Assembly: GCA_036320915.1 (NCBI GenBank) | Contig: JAXBDG010000009.1 | Span: 1,674,001-1,738,000, forward strand | Length of the DNA: 64,000 bases | Direction of reading: 5' to 3' | Source of the DNA: Linnemannia elongata | Lineage: Eukaryota; Mortierellomycota; Mortierellomycetes; Mortierellales; Mortierellaceae | In this document: positions 49,035 to 60,465 of the stretch, piece after piece | Layout of the letters: each line of letters starts with the position of its first letter | Position numbering within the stretch: position 1 is the stretch's first letter | Notes under the pieces: generated by a model | The model's database searches: none | Seen by the model: only the letters and a program-made list of their open reading frames with translations | What the model was told of the DNA's origin: nothing | Program-made: the position numbers and the translations under genes

Positions 49035-51578
49035 TTATGATCCTCTAGATCGCCAATGTGTCCCTGATGATAGGCCATACTGAGAGTCACTGGAAAATGT
49101 CGCCTGGACGCCATTGGAAAGCGACGAGTATCGTTGATCGTCATGCTCCATGAATTGCTCAAATACGGGATCTTTTGCTAGGATATTGCTGCTACCACTT
49201 GCCTTGTGAGCAAAGTACAAAAACACCATGCTTACGAGGCCGCTGATCAGGAAAATGATATCGAACCTAGACGGCAAGAAAACAACAACTCTATGTTAGC
49301 GTAGAACAATAAATTGTCTAACCAATGAGTCAAGGTATGAAGGCGGCGCATACCATCGGTGGTAGAAATCAAATTCTAGCGCGCCAAGTGATTCTGAAAT
49401 TATGGACCGGTACTCTGGCGGGAGATTCTGACGCATAAGAAGAACCGAGCTCAAAAAGTAGAGGCCCATAAGATGCGCCAAGAAGAGGATGATGTTGCTC
49501 GACGAAACGTGTCGCGAGAACGCGCGGAAGAACTTTGAGAGCTCATTCAGCAGACCGCGGATCGACAAGAAGATCATTAGTCCGATGAAGAAGAAGCTGA
49601 GTTGCTGGGACCAGAACCGGATGTCAATCTTCATGCTTGTGTGAGAGACGAACTTGCTGATCAATGCTGTAATAGGGTCGGTGGATCCTGTTCTGTTGAG
49701 CAACGTGTTAATCAGCGACTATGGTTTCCATGCAAAGGAGGAGCATTTGTTAGTTTGCTCTACACGCTTTGATATACAGACATTGGCTTGAAGGTACAGA
49801 TATGATAGGACCCTTACCATTGCTAGTTTGTAGACGCAGTAAACTGAAAAAATGTACCCCATAAGGTTGCTGTACTTCCCCTGCCATGTCTTTGCGTGTT
49901 GCAGACGCGCCTACATATTGGAAGTTAGCAGGAAAATAGGTCAGCACGCTGTAACCCTATTCAATACATTGCCCAACTGTTCTGAGAATGATATGCTGGC
50001 CTTACCTGTTCAACATAGAGATCATCAATGTCGAGAAATAGTTGCCGCGAGATTCCCTCGAGTGCCGTCAACTCCAGTCTAAGGCCCTCTAGGTCTGACC
50101 AAGCAAACACAGGATGTTAGTTTTTGGTGTGATTCGATAGAATGTGCGCAAGCTGTTGATTTCATTGAATCGAGGGGTCGGAGGTCTTACTTTCTCCTTC
50201 TGGTCTTCCAGAGACGCCTCCAAAGATTTTTCGAACGAACCCTCCGACCTTGGACGCATTGGGCTATCAGTCAAGACAATCAAGTCATAGTGGCGAGTTA
50301 GAAGCTAGTGCTTTGAGCGACAAAAAACACAATTGCTGGACGCAACTGTTGGAAAAGATGGCCATGTGACTTACGTCCAAGGTTCGCGACCTGGCTTCTT
50401 CCAGTACAATGCGCTTCTTTTTGGTTGCAATCATCTCCAGCGTCTGAACACATTTTTTTTCTGCAAGCTGGACATCTGTGTCAGTGACTTGACTAGGAGG
50501 ATGATATGAAGAATGCGGATCAAATTATCAATACATGGAGCAAATCTTCATCACTCGTATTTTGTAGGCCGTGTTACAACAGACATACCGCATGAAGAAA
50601 AAGAGGTTGGAGTATGGTCCATTGACTGCTCCAAAGCCAGACAGGATAGCACTGATGGTGACTCCGATGATACCAACGCGAGACATGCCCCACTCAATTG
50701 ACCAAAGCCCTAAATACACACGGACAATGCAAACGTAGTTAGTACTGGACCCTTTTTCGAACTACATGAAAACTTTTGGATGCATTGATCGGACCATTGG
50801 TCCTACAATACCTGGTGCATGTCCGCCTTGAGACGGAAAACTGTTGCCGACTTTGGCAAAGAGATAGAAATATATGCACCAAACAACTGCCGCAATTGGC
50901 AATGCTTTCTGCGTCGAGATTCCTAAAACAGTGTAAATAGTAGATGAGGTTGGTCAGAAACGCGTGCTTGGACTATCGCAATGGGGGCGAAAATAAACCA
51001 CAATACGTGGTGTTTACCTGTGTTTCGTGTCAAGAGGACACATTGATAGTATGGAATGACCGCAATAACGAGTAGGAGCAAGGAGCTGAGGGTGAGTCGC
51101 CAAAAGTACCAACGCGACCTAACGTGTTCAATTTCAGACCACCGAGTTAGCTTCTCATAACCTCTCTTGTGAATGACGAAACAGAACGATTGCATGGCAA
51201 GAACGGAAGGAAGTGAGAGAGTGAGAGAGTGAGAGAGTGAGAGTGAGATGGTGGTGATGAAAGCTGAAGTTCTTTTCGTTCTTACTCTTGTCCAAGGAGG
51301 CCCAAGATCTCCATGATGATCATCTCGAAGAGGAGACAACTCCAGGTGAGGGTGAGGGCAAAGACGACCTGGACGAGGACACCCCCCTGCCACCACTTTT
51401 GCTTGCGTTTGTAGGTGTTTGTGGGAAAGGCGGAGAGGAGGAACTCTTGGTCGGAGCTATTGGAGGCATAGTCGCGGAGGAGGCCCTGGATGAGGAAGGA
51501 CCAGGCAAGGGTGTAGAAGAGAACCTGCGAGGCCAGGAGGAAGAGGGCCTCGAAGACTAGCCGGAATGTGATTTGCAT
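49035..51578 (-). CDS. Golgi pH regulator (GPHR/GPR89 family)
   Basis: Multi-spanning Golgi anion channel or pH regulator. Ten exons (complement): 51286-51578, 51018-51118, 50812-50922, 50589-50709, 50375-50492, 50191-50263, 50006-50094, 49818-49910, 49354-49718, 49035-49266; all ten close in phase to 531 residues. Signature runs: LTWSCLLFEMIIMEILGLLG, SRWYFWRLTLSSLLLL, WGMSRVGIIGVTISAILSGF then GAVNGPYSNLFFFMR, the cytosolic helix KKKRIVLEEARSR, LTALEGISRQLFLDIDDLY, KTWQGKYSNLMGYIFSVYCV, IRFWSQQLSFFFIGLMIFLS and FDFYHRWFDIIFLIS. About nine TM segments with the central coiled-coil loop match GPHR; length is larger than human (455) through N-terminal and tail extensions. It is divergent with the Golgi GDPase gene. 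Confidence 0.95.
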
Positions 51579-52141
51579 GGCAGTAGAGGATGCATCGTCC
51601 GGTTGGAAAAAAAAAAAGAATGTCGTTCTTTAAAAAGAAGAGGAAGGGTGCACTCCTCGGGGCGGACGACTTGCTTGAAGAACAGGGAAAGGGGCAAGAA
51701 TAGCAGTCCCTTATTCAGGCACAGATCACGACGAAGAAAAGAGTGTGATATGAACTATCGGACAAATCACAGACTGAGACAGTGATGGAACTACGAGGGC
51801 TGGTTGGCAAACGAACTCAACAGACTGGCTGTCTGGATGGATGGGTTCTGGCCTCTTAGGTTCCGACCTGGGGCGTCGATATGGCCATGTCTTATTTAGA
51901 AGGGTTTCTCTTACAGCCTATTTCACTGTACTACGATATCTAATTCAACGTGTACCCTGCCCAGCCCATGCTATTTTTATAGTTATTTTCCAATCCATCC
52001 CGTCAGTGCATATCCCGCACGTTTTTATCTTATCCGCCCCTCCCTTCCTTTTACCTTCTTCTTTTTACTTTTCTCTCTTCTCTCTCTCTCTCTCCTCTCT
52101 CATCATCCTGCTCCTCCTTCCCCTTCCTCCTCCTCCGCCAT
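51579..52141. promoter_or_regulatory. Shared divergent promoter, GPHR / GDA1
   Basis: 563 bases between start codons of two Golgi proteins. It has a long pyrimidine stretch (about 52030-52138) leading into the GDA1 ATG. No TATA box was seen in a canonical position. Confidence 0.45.
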
Positions 52142-54393
52142 ATGACCTTTGCTGAAGACTACAGGAATCGAATCATCCCCTCAGACCAGCAACAAGAACA
52201 GCAGCAATACCATCAGTCCGCACTTCCATTCTCCGAGCAACAACAGCCTCATCATCCCTCCGCCTCCCATCATCACCAACAGCAACAGCAGGATCACATC
52301 TCCTTCGCCCCAGAACCATCTGCAACTACCAGCGGCAATAACAACAACCCTACCAAGCTAATCAAGCGCAACTCGTTTAAGCTCGCCAAGCGTATCAGCT
52401 CAAGCTCTCTCCTTCCTTCCAACTACACCAACAAGAGAAATTCAATAGCTCCAGCAGCTTCTTCCAACTCTGCCACAACTAGAGCCCGTCGCTCCTCCTC
52501 TGCTGCTTCGAACCACCTTCGCAACAACAGCAACCTCCGTCACCTCAACAACCACAACAAGCCCTCGAGAGTAGGCGCCCTTTTTCAATCCATCCTTCAC
52601 CATCCTGTCGTTATGTCCCTGAAGGACAATATTATGGCTCGTAAAGGTTACTGGCTCCGCAATGGCGCAATCCTGTTCTTTGGTTTGACCCTCTTCTTCT
52701 TTGTCATGCTCCCAAAGAGCCAGCCTAATCTCCACGACAACATCCCAGTTGGTAAGTGGGCACACCTCTTGCTTTAGTTACCACATTTCCTCCGCCTGTT
52801 ATCGCCTTCTACTTTTAACTTAGCCTGCCTGCTTGTCCAACCCACCTTGTTTGGCGCCCCGCCCATCTCCTTCCTCGTGGACAGCAACCCTGTCTTTTTT
52901 TTCTTTATCGTCTTCTTTTTTCCTCACTTGGTTTCGCTGTTTTGGAAATCAATCTCGAACACAAACAAAACAAATAATCGCCAAAAAAAAAAAAAAAAAA
53001 AATCGTGAGCCATTCTTAACCCTTTTGTACAATCTCCATTTATCATGCATGCATAGCGCCACTTGCAGAAACAACAGCCACAACGTGGCCCGCCAGTATT
53101 ACTTCAGAACACTGCGACGTAGCCCACCCAGGAAGACCTTTAATCCAGTATGTGCTCATGATCGACGCTGGTTCGTCCGGTTCGCGCATCCACGCCTACA
53201 AGTTCAACTACTGCAAGGCGACCCCGGAATTGGAGAGTGAAGTCTTTGAAATGCTCCAGCCTGGTCTTTCAAGCTATGGCGATGATGCCCTGGGCGCTGC
53301 AAAGTCTCTGGACCAACTCCTCACGACCGCTTTGGAAACCGTACCCGAGATCTTGCACAAGTCGACTCCCGTTGCTGTCAAGGCTACAGCTGGACTCCGT
53401 ATGTTGGGTGAAGACAAATCGAACAGGATCTTGGAGGCAGTCCGTCATCGGTTGAACACTGTGTACCCCTTCCCCATCATCAAGGAACAAGGAGTTGCTG
53501 TCATGGATGGAGGCGATGAGGGCGTGTATGCTTGGGTCACAGTCAATTACCTCTTGAGTCGAATCAGCTCGATGGAGAAGACCTCCACTGTTGCGATTAT
53601 GGATCTTGGAGGCGCTTCGACTCAGATTGTGTTTGAACCCCTCACCGTCAATGGACACTCTGTCGCCCAGGGACCTCAGCGTGTGCCCATGTCCTTCAAC
53701 GGCAACAGCTATGTCCTCTTCCAGCACTCGTACCTCGGGTACGGATTGAACGAGGCCAATAAGGCGATCAACAACTATGTGGTCGAGCACCCTATCGACA
53801 ACACCGAAGGCACTGAGCTTTCTATCGACGAGTACCTCCACCCTTGCATGCCCGTCGACACCCGCAAGAAGTACATGCACGGCGAGAAGGAGGTGACCCT
53901 GATTGGTGTCTCTGACAACGCCAACGAGTGCCGTCGCGTAGTCGAGGCCATCTTTTACAAGAACAAGGCCTGCAACCAGAACCCTTGCTCCTTCAACGGC
54001 GTCTACCAACCCTCGCTCGCCACTTCCTTTGACTCGGACATCTATGCTTTCTCCTACATCTTTGACCGCATCACCCCCTTCCTTGCTGGATCCGACGTTC
54101 CCATTCAGGATATTACTCTGCAGCAGCTCGAGGACCTGACTGCGCGTGTCTGTGTCGCTGACGAGGATGACTTTAAGGCGTTTGATTCGAGTGCCACGGC
54201 AAAGGCTGAGCTCGGGAAGGTCGCCGAGATGTGCATGGACTTGAATTACATCTATGGATTGCTCCAGTACGGATACGGAATCCCTAAGGACCGTAAGATC
54301 AATCTGACTAAGAAGATTCGCGATTATGAGACCGGTTGGTGCTTGGGTGCCAGTATTGCCGTCCTCGAGGATCGTTGGTACCTCGGCGCTTAA
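52142..54393 (+). CDS. GDA1: Golgi guanosine-diphosphatase (GDA1/CD39 nucleotidase family)
   Basis: Type II Golgi membrane enzyme that hydrolyses lumenal GDP to GMP so that GDP-mannose import can continue. Two exons, 52142-52751 and 53057-54393, joining in frame to 648 residues. The cytosolic tail (~172 residues) is Gln/His/Ser/Asn-rich; one TM follows at ~174-191 (AILFFGLTLFFFVML), then a short stem and the apyrase domain. Apyrase-conserved regions are all present: ACR1 IDAGSSGSRIH (~239-249), ACR2 KATAGLRML (~312), ACR3 GGDEGVYAW (~355-363, catalytic Glu ~358) and ACR4 IMDLGGASTQIVF (~384-396). The tail is far longer than the very short one of yeast Gda1. An AATAAA sits ~90 bases downstream. 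Confidence 0.93.
52983..53002. repeat. A20 homopolymer in GDA1 intron
   Basis: 20 uninterrupted A within the single intron of GDA1. Confidence 0.95.
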
Positions 54394-54482
54394 AGAGAGC
54401 GCTGCAACTACGTTCTTTTTCTTTTTCCCTCCTCTTCTCTTTTACACCTCTTATCATCAAAAAGACCATTTGTTCCTTCATT

Positions 54483-54488
54483 AATAAA
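54483..54488 (+). terminator. Poly(A) signal AATAAA of GDA1
   Basis: AATAAA 90 bases after the GDA1 stop. A second one lies at 54651-54656. The rest of this convergent gap (54394-54755) is unremarkable. Confidence 0.5.
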
Positions 54489-54755
54489 CCATTAGATAGA
54501 CACCAATTTTACACGTATTATCACCTCAAGTGTATTTGTTCTTTTTTATTTTCTCAGTATCTGTCATAGAGAAGGGAGGTGATGAAGTATTTACAATGAA
54601 CGCAAAGTCACGAAAGAAAACGACCAAGACTGAAAGAAAGAACAAAGATCAATAAAACTACTACTGGTGGTGGAGGCACAATACTGACAAGAGTCCTCGA
54701 CAAGAAAGGATCATACTCAAACCTCTCCATATCACTCAAGAGGCCCTCTCTGCGT

Positions 54756-55088
54756 TCACCAGTTCCATCCACCAGCTCCTCCCCACGATCTCACGCCTCC
54801 TGTCCCCCACGCGCCGCCGCCAAACCCCCCACTCCACGCTCCAGAACCGGCGCCACCCCAGCCGCCAAGGTAGGCGTTGTTCAAAGGACCCCACCACGAA
54901 TAATCGTTGTAATCGGTCGGAAGGACGTTGACGACAGGCTGGACGTTGGTGATAGGGATGAAATCCGTCTGGGGCGCGATGGTCGTCTGAGGGTTGATGA
55001 CTGGTCCGCTACTTGGGTAGTAGGGTACTGCTGAGACCACTGTCAGGAACGTGGAGAGGGCGAAGACCAGGGCTGATTTGACAGTCAT
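54756..55088 (-). CDS. Small secreted Gly/Trp/Ala-rich protein, function unknown
   Basis: Intronless, 110 residues. An evident signal peptide (MTVKSALVFALSTFLTVVSA, then VPYY) is followed by a Pro/Thr/Val stretch (SSGPVINPQTTIAPQTDFIP) and a C-terminal ~50 residues rich in Gly, Trp and Ala (WWGPLNNAYLGGWGGAGSGA to the end WNW). There are no cysteines, which argues against a classical Cys-knot effector. A TATAAAAG box lies 181 bases upstream, so the gene is probably real and possibly strongly or conditionally expressed. It resembles structural or cell-wall glycine-rich proteins in composition only. A second Gly/Trp-rich secreted protein lies 1 kb away on the same strand. Not recognised. Confidence 0.75.
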   Translation of the reverse strand: MTVKSALVFALSTFLTVVSAVPYYPSSGPVINPQTTIAPQTDFIPITNVQPVVNVLPTDYNDYSWWGPLNNAYLGGWGGAGSGAWSGGFGGGAWGTGGVRSWGGAGGWNW

Positions 55089-55268
55089 TATTGGGGATTG
55101 GATGACGAGGGGTGCAGAGGAGAGATCGGGGACTTGTTTTGTTGGATGAGACGGTGGGCAGTGGTGGGCGGTCAGGAAAGGGGTTTTGGAGGCTAGCTTG
55201 TTGCTGCTGCGTGGTTTTGTGTTGTTTTCTGCGTTTGGTTACCGGGTACGGCCCTGGCAACTCCAGTT

Positions 55269-55276
55269 CTTTTATA
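55269..55276 (-). promoter_or_regulatory. TATA box TATAAAAG of secreted protein gene 54756-55088
   Basis: Exact TATAAAAG on the minus strand, 181 bases before the start codon. A 5' UTR of ~150 bases would follow. Confidence 0.55.
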
Positions 55277-55390
55277 CTCTTGTATGAAGAAAGTTTTCGA
55301 TCCATCTCATGTCAATCGAAACGAACAAAAATCCGACAAAAAACCAATTTCCGGTGATCGTTTGAAGGTGCGCCTTGGCTCAACCCAGCC

Positions 55391-55394
<4 letters not shown>

Positions 55395-55462
<68 letters not shown>

Positions 55463-55496
55463 CACTCTCTCTCTCTCTCTCACTCTCCCAGCTTAT
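55395..55496. repeat. Compound (CT)n(CA)n(CT)n microsatellite
   Basis: About 17 CT, then about 23 CA with one CG interruption, then about 9 CT, within the 972-base gap (55089-56060) between the two secreted-protein genes. The gap also has A24 at 55731-55754 and no credible gene. Confidence 0.95.
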
Positions 55497-55730
55497 GTAT
55501 CCAGCATTTAAACAAAAATGAAGGCAAATCGATATATCACTCTTACATGTACACATGGGTTTCAACTTGTTGATGCTTTATTCCCACTTCCTTCTGTCCC
55601 TTCCTTTTCTTCTTTGCATTGATAAAGCATTTTACTTCCAAGTAGCAAACGGAAAAACAAAAATCATAGTCTGCTCTGCCAATAACAAGATTATCTGTGC
55701 CCCCACCTTCAATCAAAAAAACGCGCCTAC

Positions 55731-55754
55731 AAAAAAAAAAAAAAAAAAAAAAAA
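55731..55754. repeat. A24 homopolymer
   Basis: 24 uninterrupted A, intergenic. Confidence 0.95.
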
Positions 55755-56060
55755 TGTAAGTCGAACATTTCTTTGTGCCTGGTCGCGTTCGGTCACGTCT
55801 GAAATAAGAACTGGTCCATCAATCGCCGGCCATCGATGGGAAGAGGGGTTTGTTGCCTGCGAATGCAAACGCTTTTTTATTACTTTCAGTCAACTCTCAA
55901 GAAAAGCTCTTTCATGAGCGTCGTTGAGAGTAAGAGAAATGGAGTGAAATGTGAGAAAAGGACGTTGAGCTGTCCGCTACAGCAAGAGGAAAGGGATAGG
56001 AATGCCAAAACAGGGTCTCAAGCAATCTTCACCACCTCTTCATCGTTTTTTGTTTGTCTT

Positions 56061-56357
56061 CTACCAACCTCCACCTCCTCGCCATCCACCTCCACGCCAT
56101 CCGCCCCCGCGCCATCCGCCTCCGCGCCATCCACCTCCGCGCCATCCGCCTCCGCCCCAACCCCAGAGAGCTCTTTCGTCGCCATCAATGACGTTTTCAT
56201 CCTCCAAGCTACGTCGCCAGGGGCCTCCGTAACCACCACCTTCGTGCCACTTTTCGGCTTGAACAGCTTCGTCCGAGGGAGCAGGGGCTGGGTTTCCGAC
56301 CGCGGATCCGATCAGGAAGACGCTGGCGACGAGGCCGACGAGAGCAGAGAAACGCAT
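56061..56357 (-). CDS. Small secreted WRGGG-repeat protein, function unknown
   Basis: Intronless, 98 residues. Signal peptide MRFSALVGLVASVFLIGSAVG, then a short pro-like segment (NPAPAPSDEAVQAEKWHEGG) with a dibasic Kex2-type site (PWRR, then SLEDENVIDG), and a C-terminal repeat: five WRGGG units running from WGWGGGG to the final GGGGW and TAG. No cysteine. The layout of signal, acidic propiece, dibasic site and cationic Trp/Arg/Gly repeat is like that of processed secreted peptides or Gly-rich antimicrobial proteins; the function is not known. The repeat is also a 15-bp DNA minisatellite. The ATG at 56357 is preceded by a TATA-like box; upstream in-frame ATGs exist but would bury the signal peptide. 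Confidence 0.78.
   Translation of the reverse strand: MRFSALVGLVASVFLIGSAVGNPAPAPSDEAVQAEKWHEGGGYGGPWRRSLEDENVIDGDERALWGWGGGGWRGGGWRGGGWRGGGWRGGGWRGGGGW
56066..56160. repeat. 15-bp minisatellite coding the WRGGG units
   Basis: + strand unit like CCTCCGCGCCATCCG, about five to six copies with third-position variation that leaves the WRGGG protein repeat unchanged. Confidence 0.8.
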
Positions 56358-56475
56358 GGTTTGTTTTTTGTGTAGTTTGAGTGTTGTTTGTGAGTTGTGT
56401 TTTAGGATGGATGTGAGGGAAGGTGCGGAAGAGAGGATGGAGAACAAAACACAAATTGCTGGGCTGCCGTCGATA

Positions 56476-56483
56476 TTTTTATA
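56476..56483 (-). promoter_or_regulatory. TATA-like box TATAAAAA of secreted WRGGG gene
   Basis: TATAAAAA on the minus strand ~120 bases upstream of the start codon. The rest of the 377-base gap (56358-56734) shows no gene. Confidence 0.5.
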
Positions 56484-56734
56484 CCTGTCCGGTCCATCAT
56501 AACCTGCAACCACACAGCACTCTAGCAAAGCTGTCGCCTTCACTCGTTTAACCACTCCAAAGAAAAAACACCGAGCCATGATCCATGGAAAAGTTGCAAG
56601 GAACAGACAGGTGGATGAGTACAGAGGCGAGCAAATTTTGAAAAGCAGCGATCACCGGGGTTATTTTGTCACTTGTCGTCTCGTCTGCATTCCACAATTT
56701 TATTATTGGTTCAACTAACAAGCTGGGCTGGTCA

Positions 56735-59700
56735 TCAGTGCAAATCCTGGGGTCCGAGGATGGCCCCCATCAGGCGATCAAGTTTGGACTCAATTTCATC
56801 CATGCGTATCCGCATCTCGGTAAACCGGTCCTCGACCAGCCGCGTCAATTCCTCAGTATCCGCCTGTTGTTGTTGAAGCAGTTGCTTTCCCTCTGATGAC
56901 TCCATAAACCACCGCTGATTCGGCGGCTGTGGATGTTGATTCGGCGGTTGCTGCTGTTGTTGATGATGGGGATGTTGTTGCTGCTGCTGCCAGTGCTGAT
57001 GCTGATAGTAAGGGTCCGCGCTTGTCGCCGACTCATCCACTACATGCATGTCATACTGATGCGGCCATAGTCCTTGGAAGGTATTGGCGAGAGTCATGTC
57101 AGTCGCGTGGCGAACACGTCCATATCCGGACATGCTGCCTTGTCGCGTAACCCCCATCCCAATCGGAGCTGCAGGCTGATAGGAGTAGATCGCCGGGTGA
57201 TGCGAGTACGGTGATCGCTCCTGGCTATTATCGCCATCGCTCTTCAGAGACCCACTCGACATCGAGTTGTTCTTGCTGGCATCCCTGAACCGTCGGATGT
57301 TCTCAAAGTAAGGCGAGACGATCTCTTGGCCGGTTGGTTGACCTGGCTGGCCGAGTCCATTGGTAGTGAGATTGTGAAGCTCTTGGGGCGTTGGTCGCGC
57401 TGTTGGCAGGTGCCCACTTGGCCCGTCAGGGGTGGGAAAGATTGTTGCATCTGTCGATCTTGCTTCAGCTGGGGGTGAGGTCGAGTCCCGCGATGACTGC
57501 CCTTCCATTGAATCAATTGTCACACTGTTGTCTCGATCTTGTCTCCGTTGGGCGACGCCGCCTCCAACACTGGTCTTCCCCATGCTTGCTGTTAATGTGG
57601 CTCCGTAAACGCCCTCATGCTCAACAATGCCTGGTCGGACAGGCACATATTGTGGTTGCTTCCGTAGCACCAGTACTTCAAAGATCCAGATGCAGACCAG
57701 CTCAGGGAAGAAGAAGAATCGAAGAAGAGCACGGCTGATTCGACCCACGAAATCCGCTGAACAGAACAAACTGCTTGGCCAGACAACCAATCCAGCAAAG
57801 ATGTTGAATGGAGGCTGAAACTCGTAAAGGGCATCCGACTTTACTTCCTCCATCACTTTGACCGAGAACAAGAACATGAACTCTTCCTTGGCATTGGCGC
57901 TCACCTATACGTCAAGGAGCGAAAAAAAAATGGTAAGCAAGAAGGCAGAACCGTGTCGCTACAACTCATATCCAACACACGAAAAGATCAAAGCCGCCAT
58001 ATGTCTACACATACCTCAGAGAATGTCTGCGAAAAGATAGAGATGAGAAGGGTGTACAGCATCAAGACCGAGATGGCGACAAAGAGAACCATCAGAGGTG
58101 CACCAAAGACCTCTGACATCTCGTCTGCCTGCTCGAATCCCAGAAAGGCGGACCCAAAGAAGACTTGCAGTAGTAGCCATGCAATTTCTCCATACGATTT
58201 CGTATTGTCATGGAGCCCCTACAATGAGAACAAGCGTGGCGATGTCAATAAACTTTGTCGATTTGAACGCAAAGCATACAAATGGCCCAAAACAAGCAAG
58301 GACCTTACGTAGAACGCTTGCAGGAAGCCGATGTAAAAGATAAGAGAGAGGGCTAAAAAGAGCATGGCATCCAACAGCATCTGTCGAAGGACAATAAGCA
58401 TAGTTCCAAAGAAGCGATAATGATCTATTCATCGCGAAAAAAAAGAGGAAGGAGTATTAGCCGAAGACTTTGCTATTTAAAACAGCCTGACGTTGGATCC
58501 TCAAAAGAACAAGAGTTATTACCGAGTGCAGCAAAAAGTCTTGGCCAGAGTAAGATCGCGTTGCAGGCCAGGACGTCGTACGCAAAGTCAGACATCTCCA
58601 GGGATCCAGTGAAAAAGGTGCTAATCCTCAGACCCATGAACACCAGGAATATTATGTAGATCGGCACGTCAAAAAGGTTCCAGACAGTCTCAAAGTAGAA
58701 TGACGGCCCGGAGTCACGGAGTTGGATGAGTTCATCTATCGTATATGACAATGCAAAAATATCCATGATCTAGACAAGGCCAGGATAGGAGTGCGAGATT
58801 AGATATGTGTTCACACAAAGAATATAAACACAGTACTCGATGCACTTGCAGGCTTGTAGAATAAAGGAGTGTGACCCCTTACCACTTCTATGGCCGTCAG
58901 CTCGGCTTCCTTTGCAAATGTCACAGCTGTATAAACCGCTATAAAGCCTGAGAAGGAGATCATCTGGAATGTCGTCTTGTATCGGGGTACTCGAAGACGA
59001 GATAGCCTCAGGAACTTGATGTCCCGGTTGTCGTACACGGTGACCGTACGTATTTCCTGTTGTGAGGCATTGAGGCACGAGTCCGGGTTGTCAATCGCAT
59101 TCGAGAAAAAGACGATTTCTCCAAGCCAGATCTGGTCTGTCAAATGAAGAGATGGCGCGGTTAACATAGAGTCATGCGGCAATTCTAAAGGAGAGCTTGG
59201 GAATGCACACACAGACATAAATGGAGTCGTACTTATGATCTCTTGGACAAGTGGGTTTGAGATGAAGTGCTTGGCTCTCCCAGATATCGCCACTTCCAGA
59301 GCACTCATCGGCTCATTGGATGGCTCGCCCTCAAAGTGAGGTAGATAGATTCTCGATCGACCGTCTTTCCCTATTTTTTATGTGACCAACACCAGACAGG
59401 AGTCAATATCGTCATCTGTTACAAGGTACAGTCATTAGTTACAGGGAGTATGATTGTACTTACGTCGCACTGGAGAAAAATCGTATGTCAATACGTCGAT
59501 CAATTGGCGCATTGAAAATGCCTTTAGCACCCTGTTATGGCGCCGAGACAAAAGCAAACAAGGGTCAAAATTACATGCAGCACGAAACAATGAGAGGGAG
59601 GAAGTGACAACTATGACGCATGTTGGTTAACATATCGAGCATGGATCTTACTTGGTTGCCACAATCTCGCATGCATGTGCCCTAAAAGAGCAAAGTGCGG

Positions 59701-60465
59701 AGGTATAACGGTTGTAGAAAATGGAACAACTGTTAGCGCACTACGTCCAATCAAACACATGGAGCATTGTTATCAACACACACAAACAATCCGGCCATAT
59801 TTCGTTTTCATTTTCATTAGACCCAAATGTGACGCCAGCTTGACGCGCGAGTGTGCTCATCTTTACCTGGTCTCGTTAAGTCGCGCATTCGCTAAATCGT
59901 TCTCTGCATCCCGAAGGAATTGCCAGCGGTTCAGGAGGAAGCAATAGACGGCGGCTGTCTCTCGACGTTCCTCTCGGTATTTTCTCACGATCGGTAGTAG
60001 TAGTGCAAGGTAGATCTCGGGGGATCCGAGTTCATCCCGAGTGAGCGATGTGTCGAGTGCATTGATGATTGCTGTTATTGGATGTTAGGAAAAAGAAAAA
60101 GACAGTGAGAAAGGAAGAGAGGAGGAAAGAAGAGAAGAAGGTAATGATAAGGGAGGAGGAAGAGGTAATAAATGTAAGGTTTTCTGTGAGTGTGGAGAGC
60201 AGCATCTTGGAGGAAAAAAAATGACGCCACTAAAATAGAAACTCCCTGAAAGACAGGACGATCGGAATCCAGCAAGGTACATAGACATACAATAGCGAGC
60301 TTCTTTGACCAGAGCTGTAACCGGTGCAGTCGGGAATGGCCTGGGCGTCCATGCGTAGTCGTTGTGGTGATGAAAGCGGGCAAGCAAAGGTCTTCGTGCG
60401 TTGTATGATTCGGAGGGGGAGTGAAAGGGTTCGTCGTGTGAGTGTCGAGAGCTGAGAGCACCCAT
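56735..60465 (-). CDS. TRPY/Yvc1-type vacuolar cation channel
   Basis: Fungal TRP-family channel; Yvc1 releases Ca2+ from the vacuole on stretch, Ca2+ or redox signals. Ten exons (complement): 60291-60465, 59867-60071, 59652-59681, 59464-59531, 59233-59370, 58883-59136, 58523-58769, 58309-58424, 58015-58218, 56735-57904; all phases close to 868 residues. The N-terminal cytosolic part includes ALLLPIVRKYREERRETAAV, VYCFLLNRWQFLRDA and KVLKAFSMRQLIDVLTYDF. About 6-8 hydrophobic spans follow, with FETVWNLFDVPIYIIFLVF, HYRFFGTMLIVLRQMLLDAM, the pore-side FLGFEQADEM and the last span VLFVAISVLMLYTLLISIFS. The post-TM helix VSANAKEEFMFLFSVKVMEE is Yvc1-like. The ~280-residue tail is Gln/His/Ser-rich and ends in a short coiled coil (LTRLVEDRFTEMRIRMDEIE). 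Channel identity is strong; localisation is inferred. Confidence 0.87.

Noticed and set aside
53269..54009. 246-codon minus frame
   Set aside because: Antisense to the GDA1 apyrase domain.
56066..56160. Regular 15-bp repeats considered as a CRISPR-like array
   Set aside because: Units are directly adjacent with no spacers, encode WRGGG in frame, and the genome is eukaryotic.
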